Shown: positions 16,450 through 25,545 of the stretch, piece by piece
Layout of the letters: every line of letters starts with the position of its first letter
Numbering within the stretch: the stretch's first letter is position 1
Assembly: GCF_013300825.1 (NCBI RefSeq)
Contig: NZ_JAAIMY010000005.1
Location: forward strand, 85,790 to 149,789
From: Blautia wexlerae
GTDB lineage: Bacteria > Bacillota > Clostridia > Lachnospirales > Lachnospiraceae
Direction: 5' to 3'
Length of the DNA: 64,000 bases
Made by a program: the position numbers and the translations under genes
Notes under the pieces: generated by a model
Databases searched by the model: none
The model's input: the letters and a program-made list of their open reading frames with translations, nothing else
What the model was told of the DNA's origin: nothing

Positions 16450-17943
16450 ATGAAAAACAGAAAATTATATCAGTTATTTATCGCAAGTGTGATCAGTGCA
16501 ACAATGATGACTTCCGGAATCAGTGTCAGCGCATCTGATTTTAGTGATGATACATCTGCCCAGGAACAGATTCTGGACAATGCAAAGGAAGAAGAGGCGC
16601 CGGCAGTAGATGATGGTTCGGAATTTCAGGCAGACGCAGCCAAAGCAGCAGATCTTGCAGTCAGCAGTACTAATTTCCCGGATGCGAAATTCCGCAAGTA
16701 TGTGCTGGATAATCTTGACACAAATGGAGATAAGAAGCTTTCTGATACAGAGATCAAAGCAGTTACCAAACTGGATGTATCCGGACTTGGGATTGCCAAT
16801 CTGAAAGGCGTAGAGAAATTTACAGCACTGACAGAATTGAATGCTTCCGGCAATAAGCTGAAAGCTGTGGATGTTACAAAAAATACGAAGCTGACTTATC
16901 TCAATCTCAGCAAAAACAGCTTAAGCGGAACATTAAATCTCAGTAAATGTACCAAGCTTGAGATTGTTATATATTCTAATAACAGTCTGACAAAAGTAAC
17001 AATGCCGAACAAGAAATATCTGAAGAATCTGGATTATATAGATGCAAGTTATAATAAATTTACTACCCAGGCAAATGCAGGACTTAATATCGGAAACAGC
17101 GATATACTTGTAAACCTGTCCCAGATAGACGCATCCCATAATGCAATTACATCATTTAACTGTGCAGGTTTCAGAGGAATGATCGATCTGAGGAATAACA
17201 AGATTACCAAATTATCTTTATCTAATGCCACAGAGGGATGTCTGGCAACCTCTCTGTTTATTGACGGAAATACATTAAGTAAAACATCTTCCGTAGATTT
17301 TACGCCGGAATGGATCAGTGAACCACAGCAGTTCAGTTGTGATGCCAGCGTTGCATCCAAGGTTAAGATGGTCAAGGCAAAGATTTCAGCAGGTTCTGCG
17401 TGGGATAAAATTACTCTGAACATTGGTTCAAGCTCTCAGGATGCAACTTACAAGCTTGAGAGAAAGACAGGAAATGGTGCATATACTACTGTTAAAACAT
17501 GGGCTGAGGGCGAACTTGATGATCCTGAGTTTGGTGATGCCTATGAAGATACTACGGTTGCAGCAGGTACTACTTATACATACAGACTGACAGCTACCGT
17601 AAAGGTCAAAGATAAGGATAAGAACGAAAAAACCTGGTCCAATTCAGCAGAACTCAGCGTAAAAGCAGCACCAAAGAAACCGACAGTTTCTGTGAAATCC
17701 ACCAAAAAAGGTGTTGCGTCTGTTTCATGGAGCGGTACAGATGTAGAAGGATATAATGTATATTACGGAACGAAAAAGAATTCTGTAAAAACAGCACTTG
17801 TAAAGGGAACAACAGCCAAGAGCAAAACTAAGAAACTGAAAAGCGGAAAGACTTATTACTTCAGGGTCATCGGTTACAAAACTGTGGACGGAAAGAAAGT
17901 ATACACTTCTTACAGCAGTGTAAAGGGAATTAAAGTCAAATAG
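16450..17943 (+). CDS. Secreted leucine-rich-repeat and fibronectin-III protein
   Basis: A 497-residue exported protein. The signal peptide ends near VSA-SDF. After an acidic spacer comes NFPDAKFRKYVLDNLDTNGDKKLS, which contains an EF-hand-like DTNGDKKLSDTE calcium loop and opens a leucine-rich repeat block (about 80-240, with repeated LTxLNxSxN units). The remainder holds two fibronectin-III-like domains; the last one runs VSVSWSG-like, GYNVYYG, TYYFRVIGY to the C-terminus. No LPxTG or membrane anchor is visible, so it may be released or held non-covalently. Ligand unknown. A terminator follows 40 bases after the stop. Confidence 0.8.
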   Translation: MKNRKLYQLFIASVISATMMTSGISVSASDFSDDTSAQEQILDNAKEEEAPAVDDGSEFQADAAKAADLAVSSTNFPDAKFRKYVLDNLDTNGDKKLSDTEIKAVTKLDVSGLGIANLKGVEKFTALTELNASGNKLKAVDVTKNTKLTYLNLSKNSLSGTLNLSKCTKLEIVIYSNNSLTKVTMPNKKYLKNLDYIDASYNKFTTQANAGLNIGNSDILVNLSQIDASHNAITSFNCAGFRGMIDLRNNKITKLSLSNATEGCLATSLFIDGNTLSKTSSVDFTPEWISEPQQFSCDASVASKVKMVKAKISAGSAWDKITLNIGSSSQDATYKLERKTGNGAYTTVKTWAEGELDDPEFGDAYEDTTVAAGTTYTYRLTATVKVKDKDKNEKTWSNSAELSVKAAPKKPTVSVKSTKKGVASVSWSGTDVEGYNVYYGTKKNSVKTALVKGTTAKSKTKKLKSGKTYYFRVIGYKTVDGKKVYTSYSSVKGIKVK

Positions 17944-17980
17944 GCATTAAAAACTAAATAATTGTAAAAATCAATATATG

Positions 17981-18030
17981 AAAAAGCCGGAAGAATGAGA
18001 AGAGAAATCTTTGATACTGCCGGCTTTTTT
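17981..18030 (+). terminator. Intrinsic terminator
   Basis: AAAAAGCCGG (17981-17990) pairs with CCGGCTTTTT (18020-18029) around a long loop; a T-run is part of the right arm. It ends the LRR/Fn3 gene. Confidence 0.7.
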
Positions 18031-18063
18031 ATGTCATAATATTTCTATGGATATAAAAGGAAA

Positions 18064-18092
18064 ATAAAAAAGGAAGCTTAAACAAGCTTCCT
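18064..18092 (-). terminator. Terminator of the tRNA-Leu transcript
   Basis: Perfect 9-bp stem AGGAAGCTT / AAGCTTCCT (18071-18092), 4-nt loop, followed on the minus strand by a T-rich run, 17 bases past the tRNA 3' end. Confidence 0.8.
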
Positions 18093-18108
18093 GAAAATAA
18101 AAAAACAA

Positions 18109-18192
18109 TGCAGAAGATGGGACTTGAACCCACACGATATTGCTACCACAGGCACCTGAAGCCTGCGCGTCTGCCAATTCCGCCACTTCTGC
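18109..18192 (-). tRNA. tRNA-Leu (anticodon CAG)
   Basis: An 84-nt class II tRNA. The acceptor strand GCAGAAG pairs with CTTCTGC, the D-arm has GGCGGAATTGGCAGAC, the anticodon loop is TTCAGGT with CAG centred on a 5-bp stem, a long variable arm follows and the T-arm contains GGGTTCAAGTCCC. CCA is not encoded. It decodes CUG. Confidence 0.95.
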
Positions 18193-18232
18193 ATTTCTTA
18201 TTTATCAATCGCTCTCTCGCGACTGCTCATTT

Positions 18233-18261
18233 ATAATAACCGATGTATGGATAAAAGTCAA
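18233..18261 (-). promoter_or_regulatory. Sigma-A promoter of tRNA-Leu
   Basis: On the minus strand: -35 TTGACT, 17-nt spacer, -10 TATTAT, about 40 bases before the mature 5' end. Confidence 0.65.
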
Positions 18262-18337
18262 TAGCTTTTTTGAAATTTTTTTAATTTTTTTTACAGTATC
18301 CTCAAAACGCACAATTTGTTACGTAGAAGTGTAAGCT

Positions 18338-18382
18338 TCTTCTGATAAACTGCGGAGCAGTTATCTGGTGTAGAGTTGCACA
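18338..18382. repeat. GGAGCAGTTAT repeat fragment
   Basis: Contains TGCGGAGCAGTTAT and GGTGTAGAGTTGC, matched by GGAGCAGTTAT and GGTGTAGAATCGC at 28302-28330. GATAAACTGC and GCAGTTATC form a small bulged hairpin. The surrounding stretch 18193-18603 otherwise holds only the tRNA and carAB promoters. Confidence 0.55.
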
Positions 18383-18513
18383 GAGAAGAGAATGATTTAA
18401 ATTTTATAGAGGTATTTGGATGTGAGAAAGCAGTGAATGCATGTGATTGGATCTGCCTGAAATTACAAAAAAGTTTTTAATATCAACTTAATTATTTTTA
18501 GTACCTTATAAGG

Positions 18514-18542
18514 TTGAAAAAAGCACTTTGCTGTGATACAAT
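18514..18542 (+). promoter_or_regulatory. Sigma-A promoter of carAB
   Basis: -35 TTGAAA, 17-nt spacer, -10 TACAAT. Transcription would begin near 18549, giving a leader of only ~55 nt with no room for a PyrR-type attenuator. Confidence 0.75.
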
Positions 18543-18603
18543 CTTGAAGATTTAGGAAAAAATAAGTGATAGACACAATATAAAGATAAGAAAGGGAGAT
18601 TGT

Positions 18604-19680
18604 ATGAAAGCATTTCTGATATTAGAAGATGGCCATGTGTTCAAAGGTACAAGCATTGGTTCAACGAGAGACGTTATCAGCGAAATCGTCTTTAATACTT
18701 CCATGACCGGTTATCTGGAAGTAATGACCGACCCTTCCTACGCAGGACAGGCAGTATGTATGACTTATCCCCTCATTGGGAATTACGGAATCTGTTATGA
18801 TGACCAGGAGTCATCAAAGCCATGGGTGGACGGCTTTATTGTCCGCGAATTATCCCGTGTCCCAAGTAATTTCAGAAGCGTGGACACGATTCAGCATTTC
18901 TTAACAAAGCATGATATTCCAGGTATTGCCGGAATTGATACCAGAGCCTTAACGAAAATCCTTCGTGAGAAAGGTACCATGAACGGTATGATCACCGTCA
19001 ATGAAAATTATGATTTAGATACAATTATCCCCCAGTTAAAAGCATATACAACAGGTAAGGTAGTAGAGAAGGTAACATGCCGCGAGAAAGAAATCTTAAA
19101 AGGCGACGGTCCGAAAGTAGCACTTCTTGACCTGGGAGCAAAGAGAAACATTGCACGTTCCCTGAATGAAAGAGGATGTGAAGTTACAATTTATCCGGCA
19201 CTGACACCAGCGGAAGAGATCCTGGAGGCAAATCCGGATGGTATTATGTTAAGTAACGGCCCTGGAGATCCAAAGGAATGTACTTCTATTATAAAGGAAA
19301 TAAAAAAATTATATGATTCTGAAGTTCCGATCTTTGCAATCTGTCTTGGACATCAGCTCATGGCACTTGCAACAGGCGGAGATACCCATAAGATGAAATA
19401 CGGACACAGAGGCGGAAACCATCCGGTCAAAGACCTTGCAACAGGACGTGTTTACATTTCTTCCCAGAACCATGGCTATGTAGTAGATGCTGAGGGACTT
19501 GAAGAGAAAAACATTGCAAAACCTGCATTTGTTAACGTCAATGACGGCACAAACGAAGGTATGGCATACGAAGGAAAGAATATCTTTACTGTACAGTTCC
19601 ATCCTGAAGCATGCCCGGGACCGCAGGATTCCAGTTACCTGTTTGACAGATTTATGGATATGATGGGAGGAAATAAATAA
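18604..19680 (+). CDS. carA: Carbamoyl-phosphate synthase, small (glutaminase) subunit
   Basis: A 358-residue subunit that hydrolyses glutamine and passes ammonia to CarB for carbamoyl phosphate, used in pyrimidine and arginine synthesis. The N-terminal small-subunit domain (FNTSMTGYLEVMTDPSY) precedes a class I amidotransferase domain. The catalytic Cys is in FAICLGHQ and the His/Glu pair in FHPEACPGP. AAAGGGAGA lies before ATG 18604. The stop overlaps the carB start by one base (TAATG), so the subunits are translationally coupled. No pyr or arg genes are next to it, so the dedicated pathway cannot be told from position. Confidence 0.97.
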   Translation: MKAFLILEDGHVFKGTSIGSTRDVISEIVFNTSMTGYLEVMTDPSYAGQAVCMTYPLIGNYGICYDDQESSKPWVDGFIVRELSRVPSNFRSVDTIQHFLTKHDIPGIAGIDTRALTKILREKGTMNGMITVNENYDLDTIIPQLKAYTTGKVVEKVTCREKEILKGDGPKVALLDLGAKRNIARSLNERGCEVTIYPALTPAEEILEANPDGIMLSNGPGDPKECTSIIKEIKKLYDSEVPIFAICLGHQLMALATGGDTHKMKYGHRGGNHPVKDLATGRVYISSQNHGYVVDAEGLEEKNIAKPAFVNVNDGTNEGMAYEGKNIFTVQFHPEACPGPQDSSYLFDRFMDMMGGNK

Positions 19681-22600
19681 TGCCAAGAAATAAAGACATT
19701 AAAAAAGTACTTGTAATTGGTTCCGGCCCGATTATCATCGGCCAGGCAGCAGAGTTCGACTATGCAGGAACACAGGCATGCCGTTCCCTGAAGGAAGAAG
19801 GCATTGAGGTTGTTCTTCTTAACTCCAACCCTGCAACCATCATGACAGATAAAGATATCGCTGACAGAGTTTATATCGAGCCTTTGACAGTAGAAGTAGT
19901 AGAACAGCTTATCCTGAAAGAGAAACCGGACAGCGTCCTTCCTACACTGGGCGGCCAGGCGGGATTAAACCTTGCCATGGAGCTGGATGAGAAAGGTTTC
20001 CTCAAAGAACACAATATAAGACTGATCGGTACAACTGCCCAGACAATCAAGAAAGCGGAGGACCGTCAGGAATTTAAAGATACCATGGAGAAGATCGGTG
20101 AGCCGATCGCAGCATCCAAGGTTGTTACAACAGTAGAAGATGGTCTTGCATTTACAAACACCATTGGTTATCCGGTAGTTCTCCGTCCTGCTTACACACT
20201 CGGTGGAAGCGGCGGCGGTATCGCCCATAATGAATATGAACTCCGTGAAATCCTGGAGAATGGTCTCCGCCTTTCACGTGTAGGTGAAGTTCTGGTAGAG
20301 CGCTGCATCGCAGGATGGAAAGAGATTGAATATGAAGTGATGCGTGATAGCGCAGGAAACTGCATCACAGTCTGCAACATGGAGAACATTGACCCGGTTG
20401 GTGTCCACACAGGTGACTCTATCGTAGTTGCTCCATCTCAGACACTGGGAGATAAAGAATATCAGATGCTCCGTACTTCAGCCCTGAACATCATCACAGA
20501 ACTTGGAATCACAGGTGGATGTAACGTTCAGTACGCTCTGAAACCGGACAGCTTTGAATACTGTGTAATCGAGGTAAACCCACGTGTAAGCCGTTCCTCT
20601 GCACTTGCAAGTAAGGCAACAGGTTACCCGATCGCAAAGGTTGCAGCAAAGATTGCCCTGGGCTACACACTGGATGAGATCCCGAATGCGATCACAGGAA
20701 AAACATATGCAAGTTTCGAGCCAATGCTTGACTACTGCGTAGTTAAGATCCCGAGACTTCCATTTGATAAATTTATTACTGCAAAGAGAACCCTTACTAC
20801 TCAGATGAAGGCAACAGGTGAGGTTATGAGTATCTGCCATAACTTCGAAGGTGCCCTGATGAAAGCCATCCGTTCTCTTGAACAGCACGTAGACAGTCTG
20901 ATGTCCTATGATTTCACACAGCTTACAGACGAGGAACTCCTTGCAGAGCTGGAAATCGTAGATGACCGTAGAATCTGGAAGATTGCAGAAGCAATCCGTC
21001 GTGGTATGCCGCAGTCCATGCTTCACGACATCACAAAGATTGATATCTGGTTTATCGATAAGATTGCAATCCTTGTAGGCATGGAAAATGCTCTTAAGAC
21101 CAGAAAGCTCACAAAAGAGCTTCTCCTTGAAGCAAAACGCATGGAATTCCCGGACTACATCGTTGCACGTCTGGCAGGCAAGACAGAAGAAGAGATTAAA
21201 GCTCTTCGTGAAGAATATCAGATTAAAGCAGCATATAAGATGGTTGATACCTGTGCTGCAGAGTTTGCGGCAGCAACACCATATTACTATTCTGTATACG
21301 GCGATGAAGGCACAGAGAATGAAGCAGTAGCAACACCGGATAAAAAGAAAATCCTGGTACTTGGTTCCGGTCCGATCCGTATCGGCCAGGGTATTGAGTT
21401 CGACTTCTGTTCCGTACACTGTACATGGGCATTTGCAAAAGAAGGCTATGAAACCATCATCATCAACAACAACCCGGAAACAGTTAGTACAGACTTTGAT
21501 ATTGCAGATAAACTGTATTTCGAGCCTCTGACACCGGAAGATGTTGAGAATGTGGTAAATATCGAGAAACCGGACGGAGCAGTTGTACAGTTCGGTGGTC
21601 AGACAGCTATCAAATTAACAGAAGCACTGACAAAGATGGGCGTTAAGATTCTCGGAACATCTGCGGAGAACGTAGATGCAGCAGAGGACCGTGAGCTCTT
21701 TGATGAGATTCTTGAAAAATGCGAGATCCCGAGACCAAAGGGACAGACAGTATTTACTGCTGAGGAAGCTAAGAAAGCAGCAAATGAGCTGGGTTATCCT
21801 GTTCTGGTTCGTCCTTCTTATGTACTTGGTGGTCAGGGCATGAGAATCGCTGTAAGTGATGAGGACGTAGAAGAGTATATCGGTGTGATCAACCAGATCG
21901 CACAGGAGCACCCGATCCTTGTTGATAAATATCTGATGGGTAAGGAAATCGAAGTCGATGCAGTATGCGACGGCGAGGATATCCTGATTCCTGGTATCAT
22001 GGAGCATATCGAACGTGCCGGAATCCATTCCGGTGACAGTATCTCTGTATACCCGGCAAAGACCATCAGTGAGAAAGCAAAAGAGACAATTGCAGAATAT
22101 ACCAGACGTCTTGCAAGAGCACTGCATGTTATCGGTATGATCAACATCCAGTTTATTGTTCTTGGAGATGATGTATATGTAATCGAGGTTAATCCTCGTT
22201 CCAGCCGTACTGTACCGTACATCAGTAAGGTAACAGGAATTCCGATCGTTCCTCTTGCAACGAAGGTAATCCTTGGATACAAGCTGAAAGACATGGGCTA
22301 TGAACCGGGACTTCAGCCAGAAGCAAAACATTATGCGATCAAGATGCCTGTATTCTCATTTGAGAAGATCCGCGGCGCTGATATTAGCCTTGGACCGGAA
22401 ATGAAGTCAACAGGTGAGTGCCTTGGTATTGCTGAGACGTTCAATGAAGCGCTTTACAAAGCATTTATTGGAGCAGGAATCCGTCTTCCGAAACACAAAA
22501 ACATGATCATCACTGTCAAAGACGAAGACAAACAGGATATCATCCCGATCGCAAGAAGATTCGAAGCGCTTGGATACAGAATCTATGCTACACTGGGAAC

Positions 22601-22895
22601 TGCCAAAGTCCTCAAAGAAAACGGAATCAAAGTTATCCGTACAAACAAGCTGGAGCAGCCTGCACCGAACCTTATGGACCTTATCCTTGGTCATAAGATC
22701 GACGTCGTCATCGATACTCCGCCACAGGGTGTAGAGCATCAGAAAGATGGTTTTGTCATCAGACGTAACGCCATCGAGACAGGTGTCAATGTCCTTACTT
22801 CTTTGGATACAGCAGAAGCACTGGCAACCAGCCTTGAGAACACAGACCTGAATAATTTATCTCTTATTGATATTGCTACGATTGCAAGAAGATAA
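19680..22895 (+). CDS. carB: Carbamoyl-phosphate synthase, large subunit
   Basis: A 1071-residue subunit, the usual length. It has two homologous ATP-grasp halves. The first starts VLVIGSGPIIIGQAAEFDYAG and contains RPAYTLGGSGGG; the second starts ILVLGSGPIRIGQGIEFDFC and contains RPSYVLGGQGM. Each half carries the ENPRxSRSS-type ligand motif (EVNPRVSRSSALASKATG, EVNPRSSRTVPYISKVTG). The C-terminal ~140 residues are the MGS-like allosteric domain. It forms the CarAB heterodimer with the gene upstream and is followed by a terminator. Confidence 0.98.
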   Translation: MPRNKDIKKVLVIGSGPIIIGQAAEFDYAGTQACRSLKEEGIEVVLLNSNPATIMTDKDIADRVYIEPLTVEVVEQLILKEKPDSVLPTLGGQAGLNLAMELDEKGFLKEHNIRLIGTTAQTIKKAEDRQEFKDTMEKIGEPIAASKVVTTVEDGLAFTNTIGYPVVLRPAYTLGGSGGGIAHNEYELREILENGLRLSRVGEVLVERCIAGWKEIEYEVMRDSAGNCITVCNMENIDPVGVHTGDSIVVAPSQTLGDKEYQMLRTSALNIITELGITGGCNVQYALKPDSFEYCVIEVNPRVSRSSALASKATGYPIAKVAAKIALGYTLDEIPNAITGKTYASFEPMLDYCVVKIPRLPFDKFITAKRTLTTQMKATGEVMSICHNFEGALMKAIRSLEQHVDSLMSYDFTQLTDEELLAELEIVDDRRIWKIAEAIRRGMPQSMLHDITKIDIWFIDKIAILVGMENALKTRKLTKELLLEAKRMEFPDYIVARLAGKTEEEIKALREEYQIKAAYKMVDTCAAEFAAATPYYYSVYGDEGTENEAVATPDKKKILVLGSGPIRIGQGIEFDFCSVHCTWAFAKEGYETIIINNNPETVSTDFDIADKLYFEPLTPEDVENVVNIEKPDGAVVQFGGQTAIKLTEALTKMGVKILGTSAENVDAAEDRELFDEILEKCEIPRPKGQTVFTAEEAKKAANELGYPVLVRPSYVLGGQGMRIAVSDEDVEEYIGVINQIAQEHPILVDKYLMGKEIEVDAVCDGEDILIPGIMEHIERAGIHSGDSISVYPAKTISEKAKETIAEYTRRLARALHVIGMINIQFIVLGDDVYVIEVNPRSSRTVPYISKVTGIPIVPLATKVILGYKLKDMGYEPGLQPEAKHYAIKMPVFSFEKIRGADISLGPEMKSTGECLGIAETFNEALYKAFIGAGIRLPKHKNMIITVKDEDKQDIIPIARRFEALGYRIYATLGTAKVLKENGIKVIRTNKLEQPAPNLMDLILGHKIDVVIDTPPQGVEHQKDGFVIRRNAIETGVNVLTSLDTAEALATSLENTDLNNLSLIDIATIARR

Positions 22896-22922
22896 AGAAC
22901 TGATAAATAATATGAAATGATG

Positions 22923-22969
22923 AAAAGCAGCCGTAATTTTCTCTGTCGGAGAAAAGGCGGCTGCTTTTA
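22923..22969 (+). terminator. Intrinsic terminator of carAB
   Basis: Outer stem AAAAGCAGCCG / CGGCTGCTTTT with a nested TTTTCTC / GAGAAAA stem, then TTATTTTAT. Confidence 0.88.
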
Positions 22970-23004
22970 TTTTATAGAATCAGCAGGAAAAATACAGATT
23001 ACAG

Positions 23005-23034
23005 TTGTATTAGTGGCATGGTGTGTAATATAAT
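23005..23034 (+). promoter_or_regulatory. Probable sigma-A promoter of uppP
   Basis: -35 TTGTAT, 18-nt spacer, -10 TATAAT. It leaves a ~135-nt leader in which I see no recognisable structure. Confidence 0.5.
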
Positions 23035-23175
23035 CATATGAGTATTTACAGTGGGTCAGATAGATATATGCGGATCTTTTGCATTACTTATTATCTGGCA
23101 GAAACCTGTCTGATCTGGTTGAAAATCGTTGTAAATAAAAATAACAACAAAAAAGAAAACAGGAAGGGAAAGATT

Positions 23176-24084
23176 ATGGATTTTATTGAACTGTTAAAGG
23201 TCATTTTCCTTGGGATTGTAGAGGGAATCACAGAATGGCTCCCGATCAGCAGTACCGGACATATGATCCTGGTGGATGAGTTTCTGAAATTGAATGTGAC
23301 AGAGGATTTTAAGAATTTATTTTTTGTAGTGATCCAGCTTGGTGCGATCCTCGCAGTTGTAGTTCTCTACTGGAACAAATTGTGGCCGTTTTATATCAGA
23401 CCAATTTCAAAGAAACAACAGACAGTGCTTAACAGGCATGGTGCAGTATCCAGAGGAATTCTTACTTTTGTGGAGAAGTTCTGTGATAAAGAGAAATGGG
23501 TACTCTGGTTTAAAATTATAGTAGCCTGTATACCGACGATTGTTATCGCACTTCCGTTTAATGATGTCATTGAAGAGAAATTTAATAACTATGTAGTAGT
23601 TGCCATTGCACTGATCGTATATGGTATCCTCTTCATTGTCATTGAGAATTATAACAAGAGAAGAAGACCAACCTGTACAAATCTGGAAAATCTGTCATTT
23701 AAGACTGCGCTCATCATCGGTCTGTTTCAGGTACTCTCCGTAGTTCCGGGTACATCCCGTTCAGGTTCCACCATTATCGGTGGTATCCTTGCAGGAACAT
23801 CCCGTACAGTAGCAGCAGAATTTACCTTCTTCCTGGGAATTCCGGTTATGTTCGGTGCCAGTCTTCTGAAAATTCTGAAATTCGGTTTCTCTTTCACAGG
23901 AACAGAGGTGATGATCCTGATCGTGGGAATGGTAGTGGCATTTGTAGTTTCCATTATTGCGATCAAATTCCTGATGGGATACATAAAGAAACATGACTTT
24001 AAGGCATTCGGATGGTACAGAATCGCACTTGGTATTCTGGTGCTTGGATACTTTATCGGAAAAACACTTCTTGGTTGTAAATAA
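23176..24084 (+). CDS. uppP: Undecaprenyl-diphosphatase (UppP/BacA)
   Basis: A 302-residue polytopic membrane enzyme that dephosphorylates undecaprenyl pyrophosphate so the carrier can be reused for peptidoglycan and polysaccharide export; overexpression gives bacitracin resistance in known systems. Both family motifs are present: [14 protein letters not shown] at the N-terminus and [14 protein letters not shown] in the middle. About eight hydrophobic helices are visible. ATG 23176 is chosen because AGGAAGGGA precedes it; a longer frame from 23038 lacks a ribosome site. A bidirectional terminator separates it from the convergent regulator gene. Confidence 0.96.
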   Translation: MDFIELLKVIFLGIVEGITEWLPISSTGHMILVDEFLKLNVTEDFKNLFFVVIQLGAILAVVVLYWNKLWPFYIRPISKKQQTVLNRHGAVSRGILTFVEKFCDKEKWVLWFKIIVACIPTIVIALPFNDVIEEKFNNYVVVAIALIVYGILFIVIENYNKRRRPTCTNLENLSFKTALIIGLFQVLSVVPGTSRSGSTIIGGILAGTSRTVAAEFTFFLGIPVMFGASLLKILKFGFSFTGTEVMILIVGMVVAFVVSIIAIKFLMGYIKKHDFKAFGWYRIALGILVLGYFIGKTLLGCK

Positions 24085-24092
24085 TGTATAAG

Positions 24093-24156
24093 AAAAGCCC
24101 TGCTGTATAAGCGGCATGTACGTCATAAGCGTATATCCCGGACAGCAGGGCTTTTT
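24093..24156. terminator. Bidirectional terminator between uppP and the mod regulator
   Basis: A 14-bp stem AAAAGCCCTGCTGT / ACAGCAGGGCTTTT at 24093-24106 and 24142-24155 with T-runs on both strands; the long loop contains a further weak stem. Confidence 0.85.
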
Positions 24157-24173
24157 ATTATGTTACAGGTTTC

Positions 24174-25112
24174 TTATATGCAGATCATTTCGCCGGTATA
24201 AGAGGTATCATAACCTGTCAGATGATGAATCTCAGTTTTGAAATCTTCAGACTGTACAATTTCCACAAGAGCAGAGAACCCCGGCTTTCTCACAGATTCC
24301 GCAGGAATTGTCAGATACATCTGCATATCAGTCACAGGGACGAAATCAAGTCCCGGAAAGTAACGTGCGATCATTTCTTCTCCAAAAGCAACATTCGCTC
24401 TGTGCTCAAAAACAGCAGATGCAGATGACATATCAGAGACAGCTTCATTTCTGTATCCGCTGATTTTTTCAGAAGAGATTCCCCGTTCTTTCAACAGACG
24501 GTCCAGATAAACCCTGCGGGCACTTCCCTTTTCACGATTCATAAAAACAACTTTCGGATCCGTCAGGTCCTCCATAGAAGAAATTTTTTCAGGATTTCCG
24601 GCCTGTACATAGAAGCCGACAGAGTATTTATATAAAGAAAGAAGTACCAGCGGGATTCCGGGAACCAGGTGACGGATATCATCTATATCCAGACTGGTAG
24701 CAGCGATATGTGCCTTTTCGAAATACAGGGAATAAAGTCCGTTATAGTCATTCATATGAGACTGCAGGACAGGAAGTCCATCAGGATGAGCGGACATTTT
24801 GCCGAGAAGAAGCTCCAGGGCGGCAGAAGTCTGGCCGCCTAAAATGATACCACTGGAATGAAGCAGATAATCTCTCTTCAGCAGAGAGCTCTCAGGTTCA
24901 AAATTAACAGAAGTGTATGGAATATCCTGCCCGCTTCCGGAATTGCCGGAACTGCTTCTGTTAAGATACTGTGTCAACTGCTCTTCGCTGACCCTGAGTT
25001 GTTTTCCGATTTTGGAAGATTCCAGCTCACCGCGCTTGATAAGTTCATAGACCGTCGTCTTTTTGATCTTCAGACGGTCTGCGACCTCCTGAGCTGTGTA
25101 AAGTTTATTCAT
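24174..25112 (-). CDS. One-component regulator: MerR/excisionase-like HTH plus molybdate-type binding domain
   Basis: A 312-residue protein. Residues 1-50 are a DNA-binding helix-turn-helix of the excisionase/helix_turn_helix_17 type (YTAQEVADRLKIKKTTVYEL). Residues ~65-312 form a periplasmic-binding-protein-like domain with LHSSGIILGG, IAATSLDIDD and MNREKGSARRVYLDRLL, as in cytoplasmic molybdate sensors of Firmicutes. It lies opposite modABC and directly after the Mop-domain gene, overlapping it by 8 bases, so it is very probably the molybdate or tungstate sensor of the operon. The start is ATG 25112; a TTG one codon upstream is possible. The two convergent terminator arms lie just past its stop. 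Confidence 0.85.
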   Translation of the reverse strand: MNKLYTAQEVADRLKIKKTTVYELIKRGELESSKIGKQLRVSEEQLTQYLNRSSSGNSGSGQDIPYTSVNFEPESSLLKRDYLLHSSGIILGGQTSAALELLLGKMSAHPDGLPVLQSHMNDYNGLYSLYFEKAHIAATSLDIDDIRHLVPGIPLVLLSLYKYSVGFYVQAGNPEKISSMEDLTDPKVVFMNREKGSARRVYLDRLLKERGISSEKISGYRNEAVSDMSSASAVFEHRANVAFGEEMIARYFPGLDFVPVTDMQMYLTIPAESVRKPGFSALVEIVQSEDFKTEIHHLTGYDTSYTGEMICI

Positions 25113-25317
25113 CAATACCTACCATGACATTAGTAGCCTTGATCACTGCATAAGCATCAGAACCTACTTTCAGGTTTAATTCTTCAACTGCTGCACAGGA
25201 GATGGTTGCTGTGATAATGTTTCCACCGCCGATATCAATAGAAACGATGGAGTTTACAGCTCCGTTATTGATACTTACTACTTTCCCTTTTAACTGATTG
25301 CGTGCACTTAATTTCAT
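25105..25317 (-). CDS. Mop/TOBE-domain molybdate-binding protein (molbindin-like)
   Basis: A 70-residue protein consisting of a single Mop (TOBE) domain: SARNQLKGKVVSINNGAVNS at the N-terminus, then VSIDIGGGNIITATISCAAVEEL and AVIKATNVMVGID. Stand-alone Mop proteins assemble into oligomers that bind molybdate or tungstate in the cytoplasm. It is the first gene of a minus-strand pair with the HTH-PBP regulator and faces modA across a 228-bp region. A storage or buffering role is inferred from the family and location. Confidence 0.9.
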   Translation of the reverse strand: MKLSARNQLKGKVVSINNGAVNSIVSIDIGGGNIITATISCAAVEELNLKVGSDAYAVIKATNVMVGIDE

Positions 25318-25421
25318 GATAATTACCTCACTGTTTATTATTTTTTTCTATAGATTTATCTGATACCCGATCAAAGGCCGGAAAGTTGTTTTTGCCGGTA
25401 AAAATAAGGCTTTCAATCTGC

Positions 25422-25482
25422 TATCATTTACATGATAACATATACAAATAAAATTGACAAGAATACAAAAGTTTTGTACAAT
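25422..25482 (+). promoter_or_regulatory. modABC promoter with two palindromic operator candidates
   Basis: -35 TTGACA (25454-25459), 17-nt spacer, -10 TACAAT (25477-25482). A perfect palindrome TACAAAA-G-TTTTGTA (25464-25478) fills the spacer and enters the -10 element. A second one, TATCAT-TTAC-ATGATA (25422-25437), lies just upstream. Both are placed where a repressor would block polymerase. On the minus strand TTGATC, 16 nt, TATAGA is a weaker candidate promoter for the Mop-regulator pair. Confidence 0.75.
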
Positions 25483-25545
25483 AAACACAAAAGGAAACAA
25501 AACTCAATAAAACAAAACAAAACTGAATAAAAGGCGGTAAAAAAC

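Noticed and set aside
20478..21419. Long minus-strand open frame of 313 codons inside carB
   Set aside because: It lies entirely in the coding frame of a conserved gene, is Cys-rich and low in family-like motifs, and has no ribosome site.
25381..25410. Molybdenum-cofactor riboswitch before modA
   Set aside because: GCCGG occurs twice but the region lies upstream of the promoter and no Moco aptamer fold is visible.
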